Origin: NORP110 sp051251595
Lineage (GTDB): Bacteria > Pseudomonadota > Alphaproteobacteria > Rhodobacterales > Rhodobacteraceae
NCBI GenBank assembly: GCA_051251595.1
Contig: JBPOFA010000013.1
Location: forward strand, 1-64,000
DNA: 64,000 bases
Direction: 5' to 3'
Within the stretch, counting starts at the first letter, position 1, and each line of letters begins with the position of its first letter. Below the pieces are notes generated by a model. It was given only the letters and a program-made list of their open reading frames with translations. It searched no databases and was not told the origin of the DNA. The position numbers were made by a program, and so were the translations under genes. Of this stretch, positions 17,952 through 27,032 are shown piece after piece.

Positions 17952-17957
17952 ACTATA
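17952..17957 (-). promoter_or_regulatory. -10 element for the leuA leader transcript
   Basis: TATAGT on the minus strand lies 7 nt upstream of the leader-peptide ATG, placing the expected transcription start at or next to that A. The -35 region is poor (T-rich, no TTGACA), so the call rests on the -10 and its spacing. Confidence 0.5.
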
Positions 17958-17991
17958 CATCCGGGTTCAGAAAAGAAAAGTAGGAATATGG

Positions 17992-18018
17992 GCCGGGCGC
18001 AGAGTTTTGCGCCCCGGC
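17992..18018 (-). terminator. GC-rich hairpin ending the MORN-protein transcript
   Basis: Directly after the MORN gene's stop, the minus strand forms a stem of ten pairs with one bulged G around a 6-nt loop (AAACTC). A T-rich but interrupted tail (TACTTTTCTTTT) follows about 15 nt later. It probably isolates the leuA promoter from readthrough. Confidence 0.55.
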
Positions 18019-19467
18019 TTATTCAGCCGCCGGTTCGGCGGGTGCGGTTTCTGCCAATGCGCCGTTTTCCCAGCTACCAGAGGCTTCCTGCCCCGTCGCA
18101 TAGCGGATCGTCCCGGCACCATCGCGTTTGCCTGCTTTAAAGGTGCCCTCGTAAACATCACCATTGGCATAGGTCGCCACACCCTGGCCGTCGATTTCAC
18201 CTGCTTTCCATTCGCCGGTATAACTAAACCCATCCGCCATCTTGATGTTGCCTGTACCTTCGCGCAGCCCGGCGACGAATTCCCCGACATATTCGGTTCC
18301 GTCGGCATAGGTGGCTGTGCCCATGCCCTGACGCTGTCCCTCGACCCATTGACCGACATAGGTGTAGCCGTCGGAAAATGTCATCGTGCCTTGGCCATGG
18401 TTCTTGGCGTTTTTGAATTCGCCCTCATAGGTCAGGCCGTTGGCGTATTGCGCAATACCCTTGCCGTCGATCACGCCAGCTTTCCAGTCGCCCTCGTAGG
18501 AATTGCCATCGGGATAGATGATTTTCCCGACACCGTCTGCCAGATCATCGCGGAATTGCCCCTCATAGACGGAGCCGTCAGGGTAGGTGACTTTGCCATT
18601 GCCCTCGATCCGGCCAGAGACCCAATCGCCAACATATGTGTAGCCGTCGGTGCCCGTGAACGTGCCGGTTCCGTCGCGCTTGTCCATTTTGAACATGCCT
18701 TCATAAACGTCGCCATTGGCATAGGTCACCTTGCCATTGCCCTGTCGTTGGCCGTTCACCAACTCACCCACGTAAACATCGCCATTGGGTTGGGTCAGCG
18801 TGCCAGAGCCGTTGATCTGGCCACCTTTCCAAGACCCAACAAAGTTCAGCCCATCTGGCATGGTTAAGGTCCCCTGACCCTCGCGCTCGCCAGCCACCAG
18901 ACCGCCCTCATAAACGGCGCCATCAGGGTAGGTGATGCGGCCTTGGCCCTCTTTTTCGCCGTTGACCCAGCTGCCTTCGTAAATATAGCCGTTCGGGCTT
19001 TCCATGCGGCCCTGACCATCATGCGAGGCGTCTTTGAACCCGCCTTCGTATTTCACGCCATTGGAATAGATCGCGATGCCGGTGCCGTTGATTTTGCCGT
19101 CTACCCAGTCCCCTTCATAGGTGCCACCATCGGCAAATGTGATCTTTCCGATGCCTTCGGGTTTTCCCTTGGCAAAGGCGCCTTCATAGACCGACCCGTT
19201 CGGAAAACGCGCGATCCCTTGCCCCAGGATTTCGCCATCGACCCAATCGCCGGAATATTCGTAACCGTTCGGCAGGCGGTAGGTGCCTTTGCCATCCTGC
19301 TTGCCGTTCTTGAAGGTGCCTTCGTAAAGGCCGCCATCTTCATATTGTTTGGTAACAACATCAGTGTCTTGCTGGGCGAAAACCGGCCCGGTGGACAACA
19401 TCAACGCAACCATACCAGCGTAAACGGCGTTACGACGAACTTTGAATTCCTGCACTTCAGCCCCCAT
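18019..19467 (-). CDS. exported MORN-repeat protein (18 repeats)
   Basis: An N-terminal signal peptide (about residues 8-31, ending PVFAQQ) is followed by 18 consecutive 23-residue MORN repeats of the form YEGxFxxGxxxGxGxxxxxxG, and a partial one (SGSWENG). The end is acidic and Ala/Pro-rich. MORN repeats form elongated beta-hairpin sheets that bind lipids or proteins, but no enzyme domain is attached here. A periplasmic or surface scaffold role is inferred only. It is 482 residues and transcribed towards leuA with a hairpin between. nadE is divergent, 142 bp away. Confidence 0.85.
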   Translation of the reverse strand: MGAEVQEFKVRRNAVYAGMVALMLSTGPVFAQQDTDVVTKQYEDGGLYEGTFKNGKQDGKGTYRLPNGYEYSGDWVDGEILGQGIARFPNGSVYEGAFAKGKPEGIGKITFADGGTYEGDWVDGKINGTGIAIYSNGVKYEGGFKDASHDGQGRMESPNGYIYEGSWVNGEKEGQGRITYPDGAVYEGGLVAGEREGQGTLTMPDGLNFVGSWKGGQINGSGTLTQPNGDVYVGELVNGQRQGNGKVTYANGDVYEGMFKMDKRDGTGTFTGTDGYTYVGDWVSGRIEGNGKVTYPDGSVYEGQFRDDLADGVGKIIYPDGNSYEGDWKAGVIDGKGIAQYANGLTYEGEFKNAKNHGQGTMTFSDGYTYVGQWVEGQRQGMGTATYADGTEYVGEFVAGLREGTGNIKMADGFSYTGEWKAGEIDGQGVATYANGDVYEGTFKAGKRDGAGTIRYATGQEASGSWENGALAETAPAEPAAE

Positions 19468-19609
19468 TTTCCAGTCGCGTTTCCCTGACCGGATCCAAGA
19501 TACAGCCTAATTCAGCGCGAAAGGGCTGACAACGGTTTTTGCACCTCACAGGCTTTCACTTGCTGATCAGTCTGATAAGACACTCAAAAAACGGCATTGG
19601 TATCGAAGA

Positions 19610-21268
19610 ATGGCTGACACATTTCGCATCACTCTGGCACAGTTGAACCCCACTGTCGGGGATCTGGCCGGAAACGCCGTTTTGGCAAAGCAGGCCTGGG
19701 AAAAGGGCAGGGACGCCAAGGCCGATCTTGTTGCCCTGACCGAAATGTTCATCACCGGGTACAACACCCAGGATCTGGTGATGAAACCGGCCTTTGTGGC
19801 GGATGCGTTGCGCTATATCGACCAGTTGGCGCTGGATTGCGCGGATGGCCCGGCCCTGGCGATTGGCGGGCCTTACACCGAAGATGACAAGCTTTATAAC
19901 GCGTATTTCATCCTCAAGAATGGTAAGATCACCAGCCGTATCCTGAAGCATCACCTGCCCAATGAGACGGTGTTTGACGAGGTGCGCATTTTCGATTCGG
20001 GCCCATTGGGCGGGCCCTACAACGTGTCCAACACCCGCATCGGTAGCCCGGTCTGTGAAGATGCCTGGCACGAAGACGTTCCGGAAATGCTGCAGGAAAC
20101 CGGGGCAGAGTTTTTGCTGGTTCCGAACGGGTCGCCCTATTACCGCGGTAAGATGGATACCCGAGTCGGCCAGATGGTGTCGCGCGTCGTCGAAACCGGC
20201 TTGCCGCTGATCTATCTGAATATGGTGGGCGGTCAGGATGATCAGGTGTTTGACGGGGGCAGCTTTGTTCTGAACCCGGGCGGGGAACTGGCCCTGCAAA
20301 TGCCTGTCTTTGCCGAGGACGTGACCCATCTTGATCTTGAACGCACCGCTGACGGCTGGCGCGCCAAGAAGGGCCCGTTAGCATCTCTGCCCGATGAATG
20401 GGAGCAAGACTATAACTGCATGGTGCTGTCCTTGCGGGACTACATGCGCAAAACCGGGTTTTCCAAGGTTTTGCTGGGGCTTTCCGGCGGGATCGACAGC
20501 GCCATTGTCGCGACCATCGCCACGGATGCCTTGGGGGCGGAAAATGTGCGCTGTGTGATGCTGCCGTCCGAATATACCTCGCAAGGGTCGTTGGATGACG
20601 CAAAGGCAGTGGCAGAGAACCTGGGCTGCCACTATGATTTCGTGCCAATCGCCGAAGGGCGCGCTGCGGTCACAAACACGCTTGCCCCGCTGTTTGAGGG
20701 CACAGAGCCGGGCCTGACAGAGGAAAACATCCAATCCCGCCTGCGCGGTCTGTTGCTGATGGCGATGTCCAACAAGTTCGGTGAGATGTTGCTGACGACG
20801 GGCAATAAATCAGAGGTCGGCGTGGGCTATGCCACGATCTATGGCGACATGTCGGGCGGCTACAACCCGATCAAGGATCTCTACAAAACCCGCGTCTTCG
20901 AAATGTGCCGCTGGCGCAATGCCAATCATCGCGACTGGATGTATGGCCCTGCGGGGGACGTTATTCCTATCAGCATCATCGACAAGCCCCCTTCGGCAGA
21001 GCTGCGCGATGACCAAAAAGACGAAGACAGCCTGCCGCCATACGATGTGCTGGATGAAATCCTTGAATCGCTGATCGATCGCGAAGAGGCCGTGGCCGAT
21101 ATCGTCGCCCGTGGTTTTGATCATGCGACCGTCAAAAAGGTCGAACACCTGATCTATATCTCTGAATACAAACGTTTTCAGTCCGCACCCGGCACGCGTC
21201 TGACGAAAAAGTCGTTTTGGCTGGATCGTCGCTATCCAATCGTTAACCGCTGGCGCGATCCGGGCTGA
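19610..21268 (+). CDS. nadE: NAD+ synthase, glutamine-hydrolysing
   Basis: Final step of NAD synthesis: amidation of deamido-NAD with ammonia from glutamine. The N-terminal nitrilase-type glutaminase domain shows the triad Glu45 (ALTEMF), Lys113 (RILKHHLP) and Cys149 (GSPVCEDAW). The C-terminal synthetase has the PP-loop GLSGGIDSA near residue 289 and the TGNKSEVGVGYATIYGDM and KPPSAELR motifs. Length 552 is normal. Start ATG 19610 is preceded by a weak GAAG. Confidence 0.95.
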   Translation: MADTFRITLAQLNPTVGDLAGNAVLAKQAWEKGRDAKADLVALTEMFITGYNTQDLVMKPAFVADALRYIDQLALDCADGPALAIGGPYTEDDKLYNAYFILKNGKITSRILKHHLPNETVFDEVRIFDSGPLGGPYNVSNTRIGSPVCEDAWHEDVPEMLQETGAEFLLVPNGSPYYRGKMDTRVGQMVSRVVETGLPLIYLNMVGGQDDQVFDGGSFVLNPGGELALQMPVFAEDVTHLDLERTADGWRAKKGPLASLPDEWEQDYNCMVLSLRDYMRKTGFSKVLLGLSGGIDSAIVATIATDALGAENVRCVMLPSEYTSQGSLDDAKAVAENLGCHYDFVPIAEGRAAVTNTLAPLFEGTEPGLTEENIQSRLRGLLLMAMSNKFGEMLLTTGNKSEVGVGYATIYGDMSGGYNPIKDLYKTRVFEMCRWRNANHRDWMYGPAGDVIPISIIDKPPSAELRDDQKDEDSLPPYDVLDEILESLIDREEAVADIVARGFDHATVKKVEHLIYISEYKRFQSAPGTRLTKKSFWLDRRYPIVNRWRDPG

Positions 21269-21284
21269 TTAGGGCTGCGCGCCG

Positions 21285-23027
21285 TTATCCCGCGACCAGG
21301 ATCAGGCTTTCCCCGCTAAGGGAAAACGCCTGGTTCATCGTGGTACGGATCAGGATGTAGTCAGGGTTGGACCAATCCACACCGCTTTTAGGCATCTGGC
21401 TGTTTTCGGGGAAGGCGACGTGTTCGATTTCGCCCTTGGCCCCGAACCTGTACACACCATCGCTGGCCACGGCCCATTGCCCCTTTTCATCACCATCAAG
21501 TGAATAGAACGCGATACTGTTGCCGGTATTGGAAAGGTCATCCGGGTCAAAGACCCATTTTGGGTCAAGCGTGTAGGGTTTGGCATAGGCGATGGAAATT
21601 CTGTCCCCACAGATGCGATAGACCGCCCCACTGGGCGAAAAGTGAACAAGCCCAACAGTTGCCAGAATGCATTTGGGGTTTTGGGGATCCACCCCCAGCC
21701 CTGTCACGGGAGAGCATCCATCGTCCAACAATCTGCCGCACAGTTCTTTGGTCTTTGGGCCTTGAATGGTTTTGGGTTTGCCAGTTTTCAGCGAATACCG
21801 TGTTAATCCACCGCCCCATTCGCCAGCGTTCGTGCCGATATACATATAACCGCCGTGCTGTAGGGTAACTTTTGTTGAGGAAATTATGGAAAAGTGATCC
21901 ATGTCGGGTTCAATAAAAGACCAGGAAAAGCCAAGCAGCCGCTTGAATTCACTTTGCCCCATGGGTGTCCGGATGGCCTTGCTCGACAAAAGAGCAGGCT
22001 GCGGTCCACTACAATCAAATGCAATGAGAGAGTCGCTCGGGGTTTGGCGAATTTCCAGGACCTTGGACCATTTTTCAGACGCACGCGCCCATAGCAGAAC
22101 CTCGCTTGGGTCTTCGGTGTAACTGGTCACATAAACGGTTCCATCATGAACACACATGCCCCAGGCATCGGGTGGCATCTCGATTTCCGTGCCGCTTTGC
22201 CCGCCGTCTGGCCAGGCCAGTAAACGATCATCGGACATCAGCGTATAAAGGGTCGATCCGTCAAACCCCGCGCGAAACACAAAGGGCGGGCGAGGGCCCG
22301 GTTCATAAGTCGCCTTACTGTTTGCGGGCTTGGGCGGACGTTTGACGTCCTCAAAGGTTATAGGGTCGGCGGGAACCCAAAACCGGGACGGATCAATTTT
22401 GGCATAGCTGACCGACGCCAGCCGGTATTTGCCCAATTGCAGTACACCATTTGTGGCCAACAGCCCGTCCAGGTTGCTTTCTGGCCGTTGTCGGTATTGC
22501 GCAAAAACTTTTCGATAAGCCGCAAAAGCCTGTCCCAATGGCACCAGCGACAGGGCGTCTGTCAGGATGGCTTTTTCAATGTCCGGGTCGTCAGTATTGG
22601 CGACATCGTACCGAAAGCCCTCAAATCCGATCACGGTTTCCTTTTGCGCTGCGACATAATTCAAAGCTGGCGGTTTGGATGTCTTCGCGCTGCCGCCTTC
22701 AGTGGCGGTTTCAGCTGGAATCCTTATCGATCTCTCCTCTTCCTGTCTCAGTTCTTCTTTATAGGCGTCAAGCGTTGTCGCGATCGGGCCGCCGGGGCCG
22801 GGTGACAGGGCATAGCCTTGCGGGTCAAGAAATAGAAACTCTTCGTAGTATGATCTGTTCGTGTCTGAGACCCGAACCTCACCGTCATTCGAAATTTCAA
22901 TAATCAGCTTTTGGACTAAGTCGTCTAAATCCGCATAGACGGCCGTGATATCCGCCATCGCCGGGCCCGCCAAAAGCGTGACGACAAAAACGAAAGAAAA
23001 GGTGATTTTTCGTAGTAAAATAAACAA
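21285..23027 (-). CDS. exported protein of unknown function, possibly beta-propeller
   Basis: No family recognised. The best start is TTG 23027: an AGGA lies 6 nt upstream, and the frame from it opens with a clean signal peptide (LRKITFSFVFVVTLLAGPAMA). An ATG at 23129 would place charged residues before the signal. The mature part of about 555 residues has repeated short strands of the type FRAGFDGSTLYTLMSDDRLL and GGYMYIGTNAG, which suggest a WD/TolB-like propeller. Cysteines near the end (ELCGRLLDDGCS) may form a disulfide. It stands alone, convergent with nadE. Confidence 0.6.
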   Translation of the reverse strand: MFILLRKITFSFVFVVTLLAGPAMADITAVYADLDDLVQKLIIEISNDGEVRVSDTNRSYYEEFLFLDPQGYALSPGPGGPIATTLDAYKEELRQEEERSIRIPAETATEGGSAKTSKPPALNYVAAQKETVIGFEGFRYDVANTDDPDIEKAILTDALSLVPLGQAFAAYRKVFAQYRQRPESNLDGLLATNGVLQLGKYRLASVSYAKIDPSRFWVPADPITFEDVKRPPKPANSKATYEPGPRPPFVFRAGFDGSTLYTLMSDDRLLAWPDGGQSGTEIEMPPDAWGMCVHDGTVYVTSYTEDPSEVLLWARASEKWSKVLEIRQTPSDSLIAFDCSGPQPALLSSKAIRTPMGQSEFKRLLGFSWSFIEPDMDHFSIISSTKVTLQHGGYMYIGTNAGEWGGGLTRYSLKTGKPKTIQGPKTKELCGRLLDDGCSPVTGLGVDPQNPKCILATVGLVHFSPSGAVYRICGDRISIAYAKPYTLDPKWVFDPDDLSNTGNSIAFYSLDGDEKGQWAVASDGVYRFGAKGEIEHVAFPENSQMPKSGVDWSNPDYILIRTTMNQAFSLSGESLILVAG

Positions 23028-23227
23028 ATCAAATCCTCGTGCGGGCCGTGAAGTGCGCTTGTTGAACGCGACGGCAGAGGGGGCATTAATTTCCCGATGC
23101 GGCACCGCCAAACTGGCCGAACATCTCAACTATGTCCGGGATTTGAAATATTGCAACTACTGATTGTGTAAGCCCCGTGCGGAACGGCCCATTTGCGCAA
23201 ATTGCGAACCGTTTGGGGGATGGCCGC

Positions 23228-23746
23228 CTAAACCGTTCCGCGCGGGGGGCGGTTGTTGTTCTTGGTAAAGACCATGCCATCCAGCAATTCGTCAAGATCG
23301 GGCCGCGCGGACGGGCCGTTTGAAATGGCAACCAGCAAGACACTGCCGTCGGGCCGCAAGACGAACACGCCCGGTTCGGCAAAGCGCCGATCGGTTTCCG
23401 AACCCGAAAGCGGTTCTGTCACGTAAAGACCAAGCGCTGCCATTTGATCCTCTGACAGGTCATACCCTAAATCGAAATTCCACCCGAATTCATCAACATC
23501 CGCTTGGGCTTTTTCGACGGGATCAGCCGAAACAACCGTGATCTCAAACCCGGCATCCGCCCATGCCTGACGCATCTCATTCAGTTTGTTCAGGTATTTT
23601 TTGCATCGCGGGCAATGCTTGCCGCGATAGACGACAATAAGCGACCAATTGGCGTGTTCACCGCCCAGGGTCAGATGGCCACCGCCCAGTTTTGGCACCT
23701 CTAGCGGCGAAAGAATGGAACCGGGAATGAGTTTGTCAGAGGGCAT
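23228..23746 (-). CDS. peroxiredoxin-like AhpC/TSA family protein
   Basis: A thioredoxin-fold protein of 172 residues. The redox site is YRGKHCPRCKKYL near residues 42-54, a CxxC arrangement rather than the single peroxidatic Cys of typical AhpC. Then come VVSADPVEKAQADV and a cis-Pro-like PGVFVLRPDG. It may be a thiol oxidoreductase or peroxidase of the AhpC/TSA-like subfamily. AAGGAG precedes ATG 23746. Confidence 0.8.
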   Translation of the reverse strand: MPSDKLIPGSILSPLEVPKLGGGHLTLGGEHANWSLIVVYRGKHCPRCKKYLNKLNEMRQAWADAGFEITVVSADPVEKAQADVDEFGWNFDLGYDLSEDQMAALGLYVTEPLSGSETDRRFAEPGVFVLRPDGSVLLVAISNGPSARPDLDELLDGMVFTKNNNRPPRGTV

Positions 23747-23899
23747 CGCGAAAGCTCCTTATGCGGGGGCAAACCTTGCGCTGGCTTGCTGCGAGGACCA
23801 TATTCCACTTGGTTGGTGCTGACCATGCTTGGGACTGCTTTAGCAAACGGCACCCTGACGGTTGGGAATTTGATCTTTGGACAAATAGGTTAGGCGCAT

Positions 23900-24709
23900 A
23901 TGGCAATTTTCTGGATCATCCCTTTCCTCATCGCGGGTCTGTTTGGCTATCGCTATTGGTCCAAACGACAGACGCGACAGGCCCTGCTGGCGACACCGCT
24001 GTCTGATGAACAGCGCGTTCTTGTGGCCCAGCATGTGCCGATGATCACAAGATTACCGGCAGAGCTGCGCAGCAAGCTGGAAGGCAAAATCAGCGTCTTT
24101 CTGCACCAGATCGAATTCATTGGCTGCGACGGGCTGGAGGTCACCGAAGAGATGCGCCTGTCTATTGCGGCGCAGGCCTGTCTTCTCGTGGTGAATACCG
24201 ACACATGGTACGATCACCTTTACACGATCCTGATCTATCCCGGGGCGTTCAAGTCGCTTCGGCAGGAACGCAGCGGCTATGTGGTGACGGAACGCGAAAC
24301 CGTGCGCTCGGGTGAAAGCTGGTCACGCGGTCCCGTCATTCTGTCCTGGGCCCATGCGGAACAGGGGGCGCTTAACGATCGTGATGGCCACAACGTTGTG
24401 CTGCATGAATTCGCGCATCAGGTTGATGATCTGTCGGGCCACACAGATGGCGCTCCGATCCTGAGCAAGGGGCAAAGTTTTGCGGAATGGGCGCGTGTTT
24501 TTACGCAATCTTATGAGGCCCATCTGCGCAATGTACAGCAGGGACGTCCGACTGTGTTTGACCCGTATGGCGCGACTGGACAGGAAGAATTCTTTGCCGT
24601 TGCGGTTGAGGTGTTCTTTGAACGCCCCGCAGAGGTCCGCCGCGCTGCGCCGGACGTTTACGCGCAATTGGCTGAGCTCTTTCATCTGGATCCTGAGGGC
24701 TGGCATTAG
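23900..24709 (+). CDS. mtfA: MtfA-type zinc metallopeptidase (M90)
   Basis: A 269-residue protein with an N-terminal membrane helix (IPFLIAGLFGYRYW), the zinc-binding HEFAHQVDD motif near residue 170 and the downstream glutamate-bearing QEEFFAVAVEVFFE typical of the MtfA family. E. coli MtfA binds the Mlc repressor and modulates glucose PTS control. Whether that partner exists here is unknown, and the membrane anchor is a common alphaproteobacterial variation. Confidence 0.88.
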   Translation: MAIFWIIPFLIAGLFGYRYWSKRQTRQALLATPLSDEQRVLVAQHVPMITRLPAELRSKLEGKISVFLHQIEFIGCDGLEVTEEMRLSIAAQACLLVVNTDTWYDHLYTILIYPGAFKSLRQERSGYVVTERETVRSGESWSRGPVILSWAHAEQGALNDRDGHNVVLHEFAHQVDDLSGHTDGAPILSKGQSFAEWARVFTQSYEAHLRNVQQGRPTVFDPYGATGQEEFFAVAVEVFFERPAEVRRAAPDVYAQLAELFHLDPEGWH

Positions 24710-24721
24710 CGTAACCTGAGC

Positions 24722-25585
24722 CTATTCAAAAAACTCTTTGAACAGCCCGATACATTGGCGGAACCCGGCCTCAAAGTCGCCATCGCCCCTGTGATAAACG
24801 CTTTCGAACGAAATCACTCCGTCATAGCCATCGCGCCGCAGCGCCGAGGCAATGGGGGCAAATAACGGGCCAAGCTGGCCTTCGCCCATGGGTCGGACCT
24901 CTAACGTGGCCTTTGGCGTATCAACCAGGACATCCTTGATGTGCACATGCCCCAGATACCCGTCCTTCACCTCGTCATAGCCTTCGGGATAGGCGCGTTC
25001 GTGGCACCAGCAATTGTTCCCCGGATCCCAAAGTACTTTTAACGTGTCCTTGGCATCGAGATCATCAATCAGTTTGCGGGCCGTGTAGTTGGAATTGACC
25101 ATCGTTCCGTTGCCGGTTTCAACGACCAGGGTCAGGCCCTCGGCCCTTGCCAGCTCAACCGCCGGGGCAATCATCGGGGGCATCGTGTCCCATGCGCCTT
25201 TTGCCACGTTCCAGTGTTCGGCCCCGTTTTTTCCCCATAGGATTTGTTCTTTTCTTTGAGTCATGATCCGCACAAGCGGCGCACCGACGATATGTGCCAT
25301 ATCCATGACCCGTTTCAGCGCATCCATATGTTTTGTGTGCAGCGCATCGCCGGGGCGGTTTTCCGTGGTCATCCCCGCAAAGACATGGCGCGACAGGCAG
25401 GACACTGGCTTGCCACGATCCCGCAGCAACGCGTCGATCTGTTTGATTTGCGCGGCGGAATGATCCCCCACCTCTGCGTCGCCGACGAATTGCAATTCGG
25501 CATAGTCCAGCCCGAATTCATCCATGACATCCACGGCGTGGGCCAAATCGCGGCTGATCCCGTCGCAAATAACCCCCAGTTTCAT
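24722..25585 (-). CDS. sugar phosphate isomerase/epimerase (xylose-isomerase-like TIM barrel)
   Basis: A 287-residue AP-endonuclease-2-like barrel. Metal ligands are expected at the VVETGNGTM, LWDPGNNCWCH and GHVHIKDV segments and the late Glu in ISFESVYHRGDGD. It overlaps the upstream dehydrogenase by 4 bp. The pairing resembles catabolic modules that oxidise and isomerise an unusual sugar acid (as in tetronate pathways), but the substrate cannot be named. Confidence 0.75.
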   Translation of the reverse strand: MKLGVICDGISRDLAHAVDVMDEFGLDYAELQFVGDAEVGDHSAAQIKQIDALLRDRGKPVSCLSRHVFAGMTTENRPGDALHTKHMDALKRVMDMAHIVGAPLVRIMTQRKEQILWGKNGAEHWNVAKGAWDTMPPMIAPAVELARAEGLTLVVETGNGTMVNSNYTARKLIDDLDAKDTLKVLWDPGNNCWCHERAYPEGYDEVKDGYLGHVHIKDVLVDTPKATLEVRPMGEGQLGPLFAPIASALRRDGYDGVISFESVYHRGDGDFEAGFRQCIGLFKEFFE

Positions 25586-26484
25586 GGCTTTGGCTTTCTG
25601 TGCAGTTCGGCGCCGACGATCTCTTCGATGACGCGGGTGCAGACCCAGTTGTCCCCGTCAGGGTATTTCGTGCGCCCCGCATGAAAGATCTGCATCGCCG
25701 ATCCCGCAGTGTGCAGCGGCACGCCCAGTTCTTCGCCCAGCCCCATGGAAATGGTCAGGTCCTTGTGCATCGTGTTGATGTGGCTGCCCGTGCCAAAAAA
25801 CTGGCGGTCGATGATCTTTTCCAAAGCGTTGTCAACGACACCGCACCCCGCAGATGAGGTTGAAAATACATCCAAAAGAACCTGCCCGGGCACACCGGCC
25901 TTTGCCGCGAGCGCCGCAGCCTCGAACGTGGCCGAAAATTGCGCGCCGATCAGTGATTGCAGACAAGCTTTGACCGTCTGGCCTTCGCCCGGTTTGGTAC
26001 CGACGCGGTGGATATTGGCGGAAACGGCCTGCATCACTGGGGCGAATTCGTCCAAGACGGTGTCGGGTGCGGCTGCCATCATCGTCAGTGTACCGCTTTG
26101 GGCACCGGGAAACCCGCCAGAGACCGGGCTGTCGATCAAATGGATTCCTGCTCCTTCCATAGCTGCGCCGATCTCGCGCGCCTCTCGTGGTTTGACTGTG
26201 GCGCTCAGGATCACTGCACCGCCTTTGGGCAGATGGGACACCAACCCATCCTCTCCCAGAATGACAGTCTTGGCCTCATCCCCGGTCATCACCATGACAA
26301 ACACCACCTCGGCGGCTTGTCCAACTTCGGCCGGAGAGGCGGCCGCGTGGCCCCCCATTTCGACAAAGGCCTTCATCCGGTCCGGCTTTAGATCGATGCC
26401 TGACACCTGAAACCCATTCGCAATCAGGTTCTTGGCCAGCCCGCTGCCCATATCCCCGATGCCGATTACACCTGTTTTCATCAT
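25582..26484 (-). CDS. NAD(P)-dependent beta-hydroxyacid dehydrogenase (HIBADH family)
   Basis: A 300-residue protein of the 3-hydroxyisobutyrate/threonate dehydrogenase family. The Rossmann motif GVIGIGDMGSGLAKNL is at the N-terminus, the substrate loop is DSPVSGGFPGAQSGTLTMM near residue 120, and the catalytic lysine region is VKACLQSLIGAQF near 175. Two consecutive ATGs open the frame; AGGGG lies about 11 nt upstream. It is followed by the isomerase with an ATGA overlap. Confidence 0.82.
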   Translation of the reverse strand: MMKTGVIGIGDMGSGLAKNLIANGFQVSGIDLKPDRMKAFVEMGGHAAASPAEVGQAAEVVFVMVMTGDEAKTVILGEDGLVSHLPKGGAVILSATVKPREAREIGAAMEGAGIHLIDSPVSGGFPGAQSGTLTMMAAAPDTVLDEFAPVMQAVSANIHRVGTKPGEGQTVKACLQSLIGAQFSATFEAAALAAKAGVPGQVLLDVFSTSSAGCGVVDNALEKIIDRQFFGTGSHINTMHKDLTISMGLGEELGVPLHTAGSAMQIFHAGRTKYPDGDNWVCTRVIEEIVGAELHRKPKP

Positions 26485-26697
26485 TTGCAGAACGTCCCCT
26501 TGTTTCCGCAGCGGACCAGACCGCGCGGCATTCGAAAAAGCCCCAGTTTCCTAGGGCTGGTTTCACGGGGATTTCACACGTTGAGCTAACGTCGGGCGGG
26601 TCCGGAAGACACCCCGCTGCCCGGTTATGTTCCTTAGGCTAACACCGGATATTTCAGTCTGGCAAGACAGCAGCTATGCCGCGCCGCAGCACCCCTG

Positions 26698-26918
26698 TCA
26701 CAGAGCGGCCCCGTCCATTTCGCCCTGCAGGAATGCCTCTGGGCTGTCGCCCCACCAGAACCGGTTGCCCACATTGCGCAGGAATGTCGGGGCATGGCTC
26801 ACCAATAGGCAAGAGACATAATGGGCGAACACGTCATGTTCCAGCGCGTCTAGTGCTTCGACATCCAGACGTTTGTCGGCTCTTTCATCCAGCAAACAAT
26901 CGGGGTCTTCAGCCGCGC
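26698..26918 (-). pseudogene. decayed duplicate of the ABC-F gene 3' end
   Basis: The minus strand encodes CLLDERADKRLDVEALDALEH, then VSCLLVSHAPTFLRNVGNRFWW and DSPEAFLQGEMDGAAL followed by a stop. This matches the last 70 or so residues of the intact ABC-F protein at 28709-30235 almost word for word over long stretches. Differences include loss of nine residues (IDRKRLVEV in the intact copy), a changed Walker B (DERADKRLD for DEPTNHLD) and a changed H-loop Asp (SHAPTF for SHDRTF), so it is non-functional. The two-gene HlyD unit lies between the copies. Confidence 0.85.
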
Positions 26919-27032
26919 TTGTGGTACATGTCGCCAGATAGGTGCCTTCAACAGGGTGCGGATATTTTGCGGGGGGCGGAGTCTTGTGGGTCAATCGGAA
27001 TGCGGAAAGTTTGGGCCGCACTGAAATGACGC

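Noticed and set aside
18007..18867. 286-codon plus-strand ORF across the MORN gene
   Set aside because: Its apparent periodic repeats are the reverse complement of the MORN repeats, not a second protein.
18000..19500. CRISPR-like regular repeats
   Set aside because: The 69-bp periodicity comes from coding MORN repeats with a continuous reading frame; there are no identical repeats separated by unique spacers anywhere in the window.
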